A stretch of DNA of 64,000 nucleotides from Gymnopus androsaceus JB14 (lineage: Eukaryota; Basidiomycota; Agaricomycetes; Agaricales; Omphalotaceae): the NCBI GenBank assembly GCA_009733575.1, contig ML769397.1, forward strand, positions 392,488-456,487, written 5' to 3'. The notes beneath the pieces were generated by a model. It did not search any database. It had not been told where the DNA came from and saw only the letters and a program-made list of their open reading frames with translations. Shown one piece after another: positions 1 through 11,891 of the stretch (its first letter is position 1; each line of letters begins with the position of its first letter). The translations under genes and the position numbers were made by a program.

Positions 1-3000
1 TGTAGATGATCCGGGACTCGTAGACGGAAGAAAGAATATATGACCGCCAATGGACGAGGTACATTAACCACAGTTAATTGACCAGAAAGTCGTAGAATGT
101 CAGCAAGCATGGCTCTGGAAGTTGTGGTGACCAGGGGATTCTCGTATCTAGAAGCTAGAATTATTATTTGAGAAACATATAAGAAGCTGAGCTTACACTG
201 GAAAGAAAACAATTAGCTTTTCCTACAGTATCTGTATTGACAACTCACTAGCGCTTGCTTCGTAAAATCGTTCAATGGCATCGTACGATGTATGATTTTC
301 TCCGTAAACACTTTGGCAGATTTCTAGAGCAGTTGCGTGAAGAGAAAGAGAAACCACTGATAGCGTTTTGAATTACTGTCCACGTCGAGGTCCATGTTAA
401 GCTGTCAAATAGGCGCTCGTCATCGTCATATACATATTAGCGCCGCTTTCGCGCTCATTAACATGTGCTCTCATGAGCTCGTATTCCAATCCTGCGTCTG
501 ACAATCCACAACCAAATATGTGATAATGGCTTCTTCTCCGAATTCCTTCATGGAAATATTGAGTATCGGAAACCTAGCTTACAGGTTTCAACCGTATTCG
601 CGTCGTCTTACTTGCTTTGGAATCCTAAGCCCCAGGATTTGGCTAGGCTAGCGAATGGAGCTACTCCATGGCACACACAGTCGGGGCGTTCCCATCTATA
701 AGGATGGTCTATTCCATATCGATGAAACATGGCAGTGGAAGAGCGGGCACATTAATTCGTAAACGTTCTTTAGAGTCCGTAGTGAGTAATCCTTTGCTAC
801 ATTCCGTAAATCCCTAGCTGTTATTGATTTCATTTTCCATCGATAAAACAGTTTCAGACTAACGTCGTTCGTTCTGGCGCATAGCCTCTCTGCTAAAGAA
901 AGGTTTGGATAGCTGTCCGAAATCGAAATCTGCAGAAATCTGCGCGTCAAGTTGCCAATAATAATGCTGTGGAATATTTATCCACTCCGAGATGGTCGTG
1001 TCTCGCCAAATTTCCATGTCATTCTAACTCGGCATTTTTGAAAACGTTCAAGACTTACCCAAAAATAATTAATACCTGTGATGAACATGTTATCATTCTT
1101 CTTCTGGTACAGCCCTCTTCAGTCGTACTCGATCGGCTAACATCCATCCAGAATTACTTAGCGCATTTTTGTGCAGATCATGTAGTGCAATGACTGTAAC
1201 ATCCGCTACTGGACTGTTGTTGAATCTAGCTCCAAAGCGTTAACTTTTAGCTTTCATAGCTTGCGGAGTCTTATCGCCGTTCCGCTCCAGGAGACCTATT
1301 GCGAAAGCAGTAATACTAGTACTAGTAGCGTGCGCAGTGAATTTGAAATATGCTTCTTGTTCTCGCTGAATTGACAAACCCCTAGGAACTCCTATGAGAA
1401 GAGAATGCTCGGCTTGAGCCAGAGCTTCTCGTTATCTCGGAAAGAAACAGGAACTATGTAACAGGAACTATGTACTCTCGGCCTTTTCTTACTCCCGCTC
1501 CTTCCGCACCTCGACTCAGAATGTTGCATTGTGCGAAGTTAGGGTGACAAACCTTGCTCTTCTTCAACGACAGTCCCTGGGTTTCCACCATATAGGACTG
1601 CCTTATCACGTCGTCATTTCAATGGAGCTCACTACTATTGGCATTGAGAAGCCTAATTGCCTCTTTAGCCAGCGTCTCGGTCTACAACCTTCCACGGACT
1701 TTCCGTCATGTGCCTACTGTCTACCGATTCATTTTGAATACATTGACTAGCCTTGACTACAACAGTCACTGTTCGCGACCCTCTCTCCGGCGTCGTCTCT
1801 TCCTATCTTCCGCGAGAGACCCGTGCCACAAAGCTGTCCTAATTTGGCTCTAGGGGACTGAACGCCCTGTGACGAGTGTTACTTTTTTTTGCACATATAT
1901 CCTCATATGTCACCGCTGTAATGACACGGCGCCCAGAGACTGCTACTTGCTTCTTCCTGGGCGGACCCGCGGGGGATAAGGGACACCCTCGGGAGAGCTG
2001 AGCGTCTTGCCTTGTCATGAGAAGCATGAAAAATGACTCAAGGAATGCCACCAAATGTTGCGTTTTGGTTGTCACTGCTTTGACAGACAACTTTCCAGAG
2101 TTCTATTCAAGAGCTCAGCTAGTCGGCCTTTACTTGCCCAATTCAAGCTGAATGTAGCCAGCTTCCAGCTACTATTCCAGTCATTTTTCGATGCAATCTT
2201 GGTTTCGCGGAAATCTCGGCTTTTTTTTAATAAACGCTTAATAAACGCTTTTTCCATCCCTACAACGTTTGGGCATACAGCATACTACTATGGATTATCT
2301 ATGCTGTTTTGAAGGGGTATGTCCTCCCGGAAAACGAATTCTAGAAGGTAATGCTTGGTTATTTCCGTCTTTACATATATGCTCAGGGCTCAGCTATCCC
2401 CGATGAGCGATGTCGCTGTTGCTCTAGCGTTCATGACCCTCGGCGTCGTCGCGCCGTGTAGCTGTATCGTATTACGATAGGTCCATTGGTTTGTGGAGCA
2501 TGCAGCCTACTAAAACCGATCTACTTATTTGCTTGTGCACAATTGCAGGAAAGCGCGCCTCGAGGTTGCTTAAACCTTTTGCGGAGTTTAATGCAACCCG
2601 GATCCTCAAGTTCAAGTTCAAGTCAAGAGCCTACATTTGAGCGAATTCCGGTATAGCTCGGTAGTAGGACGGAGTCGGAGTATACGTGCATACTGCACCG
2701 GGTCTTGTGTATTTCTCATGCGCGGAGGTTGTATACAGCATTGCGCATATGGGTCTCCGTCGCATTCCCCTGAAATGAAGTATCCCTGGTTCTATTCAGG
2801 TTCGTCCATTGTGGATAAGGAGTCCCACATAGATTGGACCCAGAAAGGTCCCTACTCACAAAGTCGGTATCTAGATAATTAATATAGGCTGCTCAGCGCT
2901 CATCAACGGGCGCCGCGCTCAGGTAATGAGGTAACTTACAAGTACTGAATAATGGTCTGGACCAGGACTGATCGTGTATGTAGTCTTCAAGCTTCAAGTC

Positions 3001-3592
3001 GTCTTTTCATGAAGATTTACGGCACAGTTTTTACGGACACACCCCACTGAGACACGCCGTAATTTTCATGTGCGTAGAATTCTCGCGAATGGACTGGAAT
3101 AAAGTAATAAATATTTCTCGAATCTACCAAGTGCTTACATCACCTCAGGTCCCAAGGAATGTGTGAATAAGATACAGAAATATTATTCAGGACCACAAAG
3201 ATGGATTTGGGGCTGCTCATACCACGTATGTCGTTCTCAATATCTCTTCATTCTGGAAACTGACCCCTAAACCCCGCTGAGGACTTGTCATGAGCCGATT
3301 GCGCTGGGGAATGAGCTAAAGAGCTCAGGGCTGAGGGGATCACAGCGACAAGGTTCACCAGATTTCTCGGGAGTCGGGAGTGCTAGGACTAGCGGAGGCG
3401 GGGGCGGAGGTAGTAGCCTGGTACCTAATCGTTGAAACTACGAGGCTAGGGCGACCCTTCGCAGTGCCGAGGACAGTGGGCAGTGACTGCTTACTTCCGA
3501 CTAAGACTCAGAACCATCAGTAGTTTTTTCGCTTCAATTTTCCAGACTTCTGCATGTTATGAAGTACTGTAAATAAATACATCTATCTTGAC
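1..3592. other. Intergenic stretch, no supportable gene
   Basis: No open frame here looks coding on either strand: all are under 90 codons, lack recognisable domains and do not link through plausible introns. Small direct repeats are visible: a 14-bp unit repeated twice at about 1447-1474, an 11-12-bp repeat near 2226-2248, and a CAAGTT-type run near 2607-2625. I cannot exclude an unrecognised, heavily spliced gene or a non-coding RNA. Confidence 0.6.
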
Positions 3593-4365
3593 TTACACAA
3601 ACACCTCATCATTAATAGTATTATAAAGATGCACTACTGGTGGGCCCAGAGTGGTTAGAGCCCCAATTCCGAAAACACCCGGGTAAACCATTCCTGCACA
3701 TTTTGTGGGGTATTCACATTCCCCACCCAAATAACCTGGAGTATTTTTCACCGTAAAGGTAAACATCCACATCCAACCCTGGCAGATGTTGGTGAAATCA
3801 AAAGTGGGTGTACCTTCAAGTTGAAGGTCTTCTTCAGCGAAAAAGAAGAATGCTTTTACCAACTCCTCTGCTTCGATTCGTTTTTCGGGATTGCACGGTG
3901 CAGCATCCTCGTTGGAGGCAAAGGTGATTAAAATTTCCGATTTAGTGTCGGGGGCATCGCATATTGCTTTGGTCAAGGAGTGTGAGTCTTGCATCATGCC
4001 CTATTCCAGGTAGTGAGATCAATTTATTCGTGAATGCCTAAAGGGAGCGTCCCTACAACTGGTAAGCAAGTAGCATCATCTCGGCGCAATCTATCGCTGC
4101 CAAGTCCCTCAGACTCTCTCTCGCGTACATCATCAGCGGTGGTGAAGGCGGTCATTGGGATTTGAGTTTCCGAAAGGTATTGAAGAGGTTGACCGTCATG
4201 GACATCGCCGTCTCCCATGAGAAGCGTGTCCTGACGGTGCGAGGGTAATGTTAATGTGTATTGTGTATACATAGCTTACAAGATGTCACTCACATTGAAC
4301 GCTATCGTAGTAGATGCATTGGAGATGACACAGAGGGCTGCAGCACATAAATAGCTAAAACGCAT
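3593..4365 (-). CDS. Small secreted protein of unknown function, copy 1
   Basis: I assembled this gene from three exons. It starts at the ATG at 4365 with a short hydrophobic N-terminus (MRFSYLCAAALCVISNA) typical of a secretion signal. Two GT-AG introns (about 4231-4293 and 4001-4056) join the signal exon to the frame containing MGDGDVHDG and then to the frame containing KAICDAP and CNPEKRIEAEELV, giving about 217 residues. The mature part has several Cys and no domain I recognise. A related but broken copy lies at 5247-6014, and conservation between copies (LTEAIC/KAIC, CQG, KCAG/NCAG, GALxxLGPPxxHxYN) supports real coding. In the CQG-to-CAG part the two copies are open in different frames, so one may carry compensating shifts. 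It is transcribed divergently from the SnoaL-like gene across 177 bp. Function unknown. Confidence 0.6.
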
Positions 4366-4542
4366 GTTTTTTGAAGTTGGATTGTGGATGTTGAGGTGAA
4401 AGCTGCAGCAGGGCTATGTGGAGGTTTCGAATTCAGACGGGATTGTGGCGTGTATTTGCTTATCTTATCAATTATCAATCCTAGCGAGTCATAACCCCGC
4501 GTTTCGAATTTCTCAGCCTCGTTTCTGCTCTCCACATCGACC
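4366..4542. promoter_or_regulatory. Shared divergent promoter region, pair 1
   Basis: This 177-bp gap separates the start codons of the secreted protein (-) and the SnoaL-like protein (+). The same head-to-head arrangement occurs in the second copy at 6015-6127, so the promoter was duplicated with the genes. No specific binding site was identified. Confidence 0.45.
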
Positions 4543-4935
4543 ATGGATTCTTCTGCTCTTGAAGCCCATTATCGGCGCTACATCAGCTATCTCAATGACC
4601 GAAAGACACACGATCTCGGTGACTTTGCCCATGAGCAGTTAACCTACAATGGCAAATCCATGACTCGAGTTGACTACCAGAATTACATCGCAGAATCCAT
4701 TGCCTCCATTCCTGACCTCTACTTCGACGTGCAGCATCTTCTTGTCAGCGACAATCAAGTCGCAAGCAGGATCAAATTTGACTGTACTCCTGTTAAAGAG
4801 TTCCGCGGGTATTCACCCAACGGAAAGAAGATTTCCTTTGTGGAACATGTTTTCTATCGGTTCCAGGATGGGAAGATTCGCGAAGTATGGTCGTTGTTAG
4901 ATGATTCCGCGATTGCTGCTCAGATGGGTTCTTGA
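4543..4935 (+). CDS. SnoaL/NTF2-like domain protein
   Basis: A complete 130-residue single-exon protein starting MDSSALEAHYRRYISYLNDR. The pattern of an N-terminal helix with a Tyr-rich segment, a central strand with HLLVSDNQVASRIKFDCT, and a closing FYRFQDGKIREVWSLLD is that of the SnoaL-like polyketide-cyclase/NTF2-like fold. In that family the segment IREVWSLLD ends the last strands of a cone-shaped cavity. Such proteins are often small cyclases, isomerases or binding proteins; the substrate cannot be told from sequence. No signal peptide is visible. It is divergently paired with the secreted-protein gene, and a truncated copy of it lies at 6128. Confidence is high for the fold, low for any activity. 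Confidence 0.8.
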   Translation: MDSSALEAHYRRYISYLNDRKTHDLGDFAHEQLTYNGKSMTRVDYQNYIAESIASIPDLYFDVQHLLVSDNQVASRIKFDCTPVKEFRGYSPNGKKISFVEHVFYRFQDGKIREVWSLLDDSAIAAQMGS

Positions 4936-5246
4936 AGAACTGGAGAAGTCTAATGTGGGTACTCTGTCGGCGTACAAATGGAGAATATCTTCTGACACTC
5001 ATCGATTTAGAGGACGGAGCCACACCGAAGTCTGACACATATTCCAAGCGTAATTTCTTTGAATTAGGATTATATTCATCTACTTGGTCTGCTGTAGAGT
5101 TTTCCTCTAACACCACCGTGCGCAACTTTAACTTGTTGTAGTCATATATTGTGAAGCAAATGAGAGAAAGAATGCCCATCATAGTACTAGTATCCTCTCG
5201 AACTCTGGAACTAAAATCAATTGACTTAGTTTGAAGGTGCTTCATA

Positions 5247-6014
5247 TTAACGAGAACAGAAAACTTGATGGTCAACATTCAGTGCTTGAACCAAGTTGTT
5301 ATAGGGCGACTGGGTGTTAATCCACCAATTAAGATCGTACTTTGCGGTCTGCACCAACGCATCAGTAATAACATTATAAATGTGCATCGCCGGCGGACCC
5401 AATGCCACTAGAGCTCCAGGTCTAATAACCTTCGGGAGAATCACTCCTGCACAATTTTTAGGGTATTCCCGAGATAACCTAGGGTATTTTTCACCGTAAA
5501 GGTAAACTTCCACATCCATGGCCCTGGCACTTGTTGGTGAAAACAATCGGTGTGTGTTCAAGTTCGGGATCCTCTTGAGCAACAAGGAGAAGTGCTTCAA
5601 CCAACTGCTTGGCTTCGATTTGATTTTCGGGAGTGCATAGCATCCTCGTCGTGGGAGGCAAAGACGATTGAGCGTTGTGGGCTTCGCATATTGCTTTTTT
5701 CAAGAACTGGGAGTCCTGTATGGTATTCTATAGGCAAACAGTTCGATGTAGAAATCAAAAGTGGATGTGCTACAGCAAGGATGTCAGAATTCGAACTTGA
5801 AGGCTCCTGCTCCTCATATACCTCGTCGGTGGTAGTGAAGGAGGTCAATGGGACCTCACTCTCTGAGAGATAATTATAATAAAGAGCTTGAATATCGTGG
5901 ACATTCCCATCTCCCATAATATAGTATGACGATGGTATTGTGAGGGTGATGTTATTTTCTATACCTTGCGAGTTGTCTCGCATTGACATAAAGAGCTGCA
6001 GCAGAGAGACGCAT
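5247..6014 (-). pseudogene. Decayed second copy of the secreted-protein gene
   Basis: This is the tandem paralogue of the gene at 3593-4365. The signal-like start (MRLSAAALYVNA, ATG at 6014) and the segments MGDGNVHD, LSESEVPLTSFTT, KAICEAH, ENQIEAKQLVEALL and PGALVALGPPAMHIYN all match copy 1. They lie in different frames with no clear introns to connect them. The second intron of copy 1 seems to have been lost imprecisely here, leaving a short remnant with a stop near 5725-5740. The C-terminal part, ending QALNVDHQVFCSR with stop at 5247, extends further than in copy 1 and looks well preserved. Most likely a pseudogene, although a different splicing pattern cannot be excluded. Confidence 0.6.
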
Positions 6015-6127
6015 TTGTCTCGTTGCCAGCAAGGCTTGTGTTTGCTATGTGGAGGTTTTACCAGAAAGAATCCTAGCTATATTTTATCTTATCCTACGGT
6101 ATCTTCAAACTCTTTCCCTCCACAACC

Positions 6128-6250
6128 ATGGACATGGACTATTCCACTTTTGAAACCAGCTACCTCGCCGAAAGACACAATCACGGTAATTATTTTCCCG
6201 CTAAGCTCTTTCGGAGTCTATACACTCTCGAACCAGAGAATGAAGTAGAT
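6128..6250 (+). pseudogene. Truncated second copy of the SnoaL-like gene
   Basis: The first part reads MDMDYSTFETSYLAERHNHG, which lines up with MDSSALEAHYRRYISYLNDR of the intact gene at 4543. After about 40 codons the similarity is lost and the central and C-terminal strands of the SnoaL fold are missing. It sits head-to-head with the decayed secreted-protein copy, as in the first pair. I call it a 3'-truncated relic of the same segmental duplication. Confidence 0.55.
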
Positions 6251-6299
6251 TGCTTTTCTCCAAGGGACGAGGTATCGGAGGTGGGCGGAGGAGTATACG

Positions 6300-9200
6300 T
6301 TATGTACTCTGCTACCCATTTATTCACCGTCTGCTTCTAGGACACTATAGCGTCAGCATGGGAGAATGCTAGTTGTATTCTATCAGCGAGACTCCTCGGC
6401 TGAGCGGTATCATTCAGTTGTTTCTACTGCTACGAGAAACTGGATATATTCTGACTGTATATGAAGTGTTTATTCAGATCACTTTCATACGCCAAACACG
6501 ACATTTCAGTGAGAAAAAATACGAAGAAGAAGCATATTTATACTGTCGCTCACCAGGCATTTATATGTCTCACATTTATACAGGTACAGGGACTGAGCTA
6601 ACGTCTTATGGTAATCGATATTTAGTAGGTATCCGAGTCGGCGGTGGAAGCTACGTGTACAGCATCGTGATATTTTTACATAGCTCATTCATGTTATGAT
6701 TTTGGACACTCTGAACCAGAGTACTCGAGAGCTGAGTGAGCCGATTGACTTTTTACTTCCAGTCCGCCTGCAATGACGCAATTCCGGCTACTTATCGGCC
6801 CTGAAATATGATGGGCGTCTATTTGCCTTTCTTTGGAAACGGACGACACCCTGCATACGGGCGAAAATGGCGGACCCGAACGAGTCCGATGAATACAACA
6901 CGAGAGGAGCTGAGCCTGAGAGAGCCCCGCGGAGGTCATGGGATAAGATTTTACGCGTGCAACTGAGGATAAGGATGAAACTTCAGCGCTCGCCTGAGCT
7001 CACAAGCGACCTTGAATCCATATCCGATTGCGTTTGAAGTCGCAAACCAAACGCAAACCATATGGCGAATCGATCATAGGCGCTGAAAGATTTGTGTATG
7101 CAGGGTCAGGTCTTCTGCCAGAGCAACATTGCGGGGTAATTTGCAATTTATTTATACGTTACATCCGGCTTCCTCTTGAGCCGATACTTATCTTATCTAT
7201 TTTTCTTTCTTTCTTTCAGGCTCCTCTCAGGCTCTCAAGTTCTCATTCATTTACTTCAACTTTCTACTATGACCAAACTAGGTATATCCGTACTTCCCCA
7301 TAGTTCTTTAACATTTTTGGCGTGAAAAACGATGTAAGCTAATTCCATTACAATTTCATCCAGATAAGGGAAAAGGGAAGGGCCTATCTAAGTCCTCCGA
7401 CTCCGTTGTACTAAAAATCTCGCTCTCTTTTGAAGTTGATAGATTAAATAAAGACATCGAAGCAAAAAATTTCAAATGTTCATGGGACTCTCACTGAGCT
7501 TCACTGCCTGTCCGGGTCTTCAAGGCAGAAGTGAAGGAGAAAATCCACGAACGTACCACATTAAATATTTGTAGAGGAGAAAATATCCAGCCAGCCTGTA
7601 GCGATCGACGCGAGATACAAGATTTGAGATTGAGGAGAACGGATACGGAAGCAGAAGGGTCAAGGCCGCCGGCGTGGCGACGTTGACTGTGGCAAATTAC
7701 GAGTGTAAGTATATGCGCTAGATAATAAGAGGACCCAGCCATTCTTCTAGGCTTAATAGACCACGGTTTCGAAGTGGAAGAGGAAGAGACGAAGCTCAAG
7801 TAGTGGAGCTTTGAATTACAACATTGAATCACTGGTTATCCGACGGAGAGCGGAGACGTCGAGGTTTGTCGGAAAATCGCTGGAAATCTATATTCAGTCC
7901 CAGCCTGAGCCTCAGGCTCTTCAAGCCTGCTTCGTCGATATTCGTAAATTTCACCAAGTTACGCTGTTATCGGGCACATATTTACTGTGTTTTAAAAGTA
8001 CATACTACAGTAGGGCTACCAGAGTAAAACCCTGCATTACTTATTAGTATTATCTGGCCTGCCAGAAGCCGCCGTCGCCCCTCACATCTGTACGTACGTA
8101 CTGTACCTAGGAGCGAAGCCTCCTCCTGTTCTCTCGTGTCGCTCTGTATTGATTACTGCAGGGCTGCTTCAACTTCCTGTGATGCCGCCGGGAACGGAGT
8201 TATGGCAATTGCAATACTTATTTGAACCTGCGCAGGAGAGGGACGCGGAGGGAGGGAAGGGAAAATCGTTGACGATTAAGTTGGAACTCGAGTCGCTTGG
8301 CCTAGACTCTGTTCTGGGTCCTGTATTACTGATTGAATATCTCTCTCTCTCTCTCTCTCTCTCTCGTCAATAAAGGATCAAAGGGTTAAATTCAGGACTC
8401 AGCAGAAACAAATGCGAAACAGACTACGCGCATGTATTGGTAGAGTACATATACTACTCCGTCAACTACTCAGAATATATATATAGCGGCAAATCCACAT
8501 ACAGTACCTCAGGCTGTAACCTGATCAATAGATACGCTTCCTTCCGAATGTTCTCTGAGTTCGACTGGGAGATCTCAATGCTCATACAGTAACATACATG
8601 GTCTAATGCCCGCACGTAGTACATACGCACCCGTGTCGTACCCGTATGTTCCCCGGGAGAACGGAATGCTATTCCGTTCTCCGCACAGAATGTATTAAGT
8701 AGGCCATGGCCAGAAGCTTAAACGCTCGAGGCCTGGAGAATGGAATGGCGGATGGAATGAGAGCTACTGCGACGGTTGAGCGGGCTGAATACTTACCGAC
8801 GTGAGTGAAGTACATACTCGAACCTCTAGGGTCCGGTTCGGATCGAATCGAATTTACTCAGAGTGGAGAATCCCAGTTCAAGCCTTAAAAGCCTGAGGGT
8901 TAACTCTGCTAGACCGAGTCCGACTCGGAGTAATACAGTAATACAGTTAAGCTTATTTTCTGAGGGCTGAGGGCTGAGCTTCTTCAACTTACAGCAGTTC
9001 TCGGAACCGATGCGGACTTAGGGAGATAAGACGAAGATTGTGCAGAGAGACAGACAGAGACAGACTCCTGACATACACAACGCAGAAACACGGATCCGGA
9101 CTCTGCGTTAACGTTGTTCAATCTTCTTCGAGTTCTCCTTTTCCAGGATTCAACAAAGTTCAATCAAGTTCCAGCTTTCAGTGACGGTGTCCTTCAAGTC

Positions 9201-11221
9201 CTTGTCTTTCCTTGTCGTTCAACCTGGAATCGCAACCGTAACTTCAAGTTGTCACTGGGGAGCCAATGAAGTGAATTCAACCTTGGGAACTTGAAGTGAT
9301 AAATAACTTGTCAGTTAAAGTTGGAGACTCGGGATTCGGTTTACTACCGTACCCGGGCGTTATCATCTTCAAATTAATGCTGTAGAACAAAAAGAGGCTG
9401 TTATCATTGTCCGTCAATGATTATTATCGACACGATAGACTGCTGTAGAACTGTCCAATGTATGTAGAACGAAAAAAACTCTGGCTTCTCCCGCTATACC
9501 TATACCTGTAAAGCTATAAGGATAGGATAGGATCGGTTTAATTACACTTGTGTAGAAGACAGTAGAACGAAAAAGAGGCACTGGGTGCAGCCGCGCAAGT
9601 ATGGCTTCTCCCGCGAGTCTTCCTCCCGCTCCCTTCAACGATTCACCCAAGCTTTCCGTAAATACCGTATGTACTACCGATTCCCCTCCTTCTGACAGTG
9701 AACTTGTATCCCTTCCCGGTGTTTCTTCAAAAATTCGAATTAAATATTCACATCCCGTGCGGCGTTGCTCCCACTGGTATGTAAATATAAGCTATGAATA
9801 ATATGTATGCAAGCCAAAGGGTACGTATTGATACTTGCACTAAAAGGCTACAGCGGCGTGAATTGTCCATGCCGCCATGCGTGGTCAATGGTCGGTCGTC
9901 GACTCGTCCCAGTGATCGATAGCATGATAGATAAGTAGTAATGAGGTATATGCATATGATTGCCTCGCTCGTCATAGACTCATACTAATATACATATTCA
10001 GGTCCACATATTCAGGCAGCTCAAGTTCAGGCTCAGGAACGAACGAAACCACGCCGTCCTGGGAGACATATGTATCGAAACCATATGCATCCATCCTATG
10101 GCCATTATGACCATGCGAGTAATAAAATCTTTCTCCCTTCCTTCCCAAGTTTACATTGAATTTGAGAGTCCTTGGAGGTCCAGGGAGGTTCCTGGACCTG
10201 AATATAATGAAAACTTGTTCCAGTCAAAGCTTCATTGAAGAAAGGAAGCAAAGAAGGCTTGCTTCTCCCGCGCACACGCCCGACTCGGAGTCCGAGTGCA
10301 TCGACTCCGAGAACGGTTTCAGGTTTCTCCGAGTATATACTGTATGTATACGGTATATCGATTCTAGAAGGTATGGTCCGTACACAATAATATAGTAGAA
10401 AAACAAGATTGAACAAGTGCCGATAGAAAGGCTCCATATTTACTGCCAGTGAGCGCTTTTTCGAAGTCGCCCTCGTCCGAGAACCCATTGATATTCAATG
10501 CTTCGCCTCAATGTTGCGCAACTGGGTTTTATTATTCTATATTCTATATGCTTTTGAGTCGCAAGTGTAATAAATAGTAAGTACTTTACATACATGCAGT
10601 ACTACAAATAAATTTCCGCGTCTTTCGACTTTCGACTTGTACATACAAAATTTAAAAATAAGTAAACAGCGACAAGTACCGAGGAACTTCGCAGCTAACA
10701 ACAACAACAACAACAACAAGTCCCGACTATACAGGAAAAAAGTTGCTTCGAACGCAACGAGACTTCGATCGTGACAATGACAACAACAATTGCAACAAGT
10801 ACCGACCGAAACGAAAAGCAATGAGGATAATGAATCCGAATCGAATCTCGATGAGATGACTGGGAACCTTCTGTCCGTGTAGTTCTCAGCAGTCGAGATA
10901 TCGATTCGAGAGATCGAGAACAAGGGCGAGAACAAGAACAAAGAAACAAAGATAGAGCCTGGAAAGGTAGGTATGTAGAACAAAGCAAACTAGAAAGCAG
11001 CTGTGTAGGCTAGTCCTGATATATAAACAAAACACAAAAGGATGAACGAACGAAGAACAAGAATAAGGAATAAATAAGTAGAGAACAACAACGGTGTCTT
11101 TGGAAATGAATGCCAAGTACGAGATTCATTTGGAATGGAAAACAACAGAGAACACAGAACAACGGCGTCTTTCAAAGTTTTGAAAACAAAGGAGTGCGAA
11201 TGGGTTGATAAGGGAACGGAA
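6300..11221. other. Gene-poor stretch with simple repeats
   Basis: About 4.9 kb without a supportable gene. Visible items are a (CT)n run at about 8340-8364, a perfect 12-bp hairpin at 8656-8682, an 8-bp inverted repeat near 7903-7919, degenerate repeats of GTAGAACGAAAAA followed by GGCTTCTCCCGC near 9464-9615, and an AAC trinucleotide run near 10698-10719. Open frames are short, overlap on both strands and show no domain. Confidence 0.55.
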
Positions 11222-11891
11222 CTAGTAAGTAGAAGGAATGAGGCCTAGGGAGGTCGGGGAAAGTAGGGAGTGACAGAAGGAATGGAAGAAACGCCAGGAA
11301 TGACTCGTACGGAAAATAAGGAGCGACAGTTCGAACGCCATGTATAATGAAAAATAAAATTGGAATGAAATGGAATGAAGCGAAAATGAAATGAAAATAA
11401 TGGCGAAACAGCGAAAATGAAAAATGAATGGTGATTTTGGGGGAGTGAAAGGATGGAGGCAGGGAAGGTAATAAATAGTGTAGTACGATGTCGCGGGAGG
11501 AGGCATTGGATTTTGGGGGAGGAGGGGAATAGGTATGTAATAAATAGTGTAGATGTCGCGGGAGTGAGGGGAGGAGGAGACAGATCTATAGCTAGATACA
11601 TACATACATAGGGAAGGGGGTGGATAAATAGAGATTATTCGCTCGACGAATACGTATACGAATGGTGGTACATACATAAATACATAAATACAACACACAT
11701 TGCACAATAGTACAGAGAAAAGCGAAAGTTCGGACGACTGAATACCGCTGGAAAGAGGAAGAGGAAAATATATCGCGTCGAAAAGAAACAAACATGAATG
11801 TGAATGTAGGGCAGGGAAAGAACGAACGAACGAATAAAGAATAAAGATAATCGCAGCTTCCGCTTGCGAACACACCTAAGTATTCGGAGGT
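11222..11891 (-). other. Probable 3' untranslated region, pyrimidine-rich on the minus strand
   Basis: Directly downstream of the stop codon at 11892 the minus strand is strongly C/T-biased, which creates a long artefactual open frame of 217 codons rich in Ser, Phe and Pro. A short duplication (AATAAATAGTGTAG followed by GATGTCGCGGGA) is present at about 11471 and 11539. Low complexity and lack of a domain argue for transcript 3' end rather than coding. Confidence 0.4.

Noticed and set aside
8340..8364. (CT)n microsatellite as a promoter element
   Set aside because: No gene starts nearby; simple slippage repeat is enough explanation.
11222..11875. 217-codon minus-strand open frame
   Set aside because: Low-complexity Ser/Phe/Pro product of a pyrimidine-rich stretch just after a stop codon; overlapping frames are equally open.
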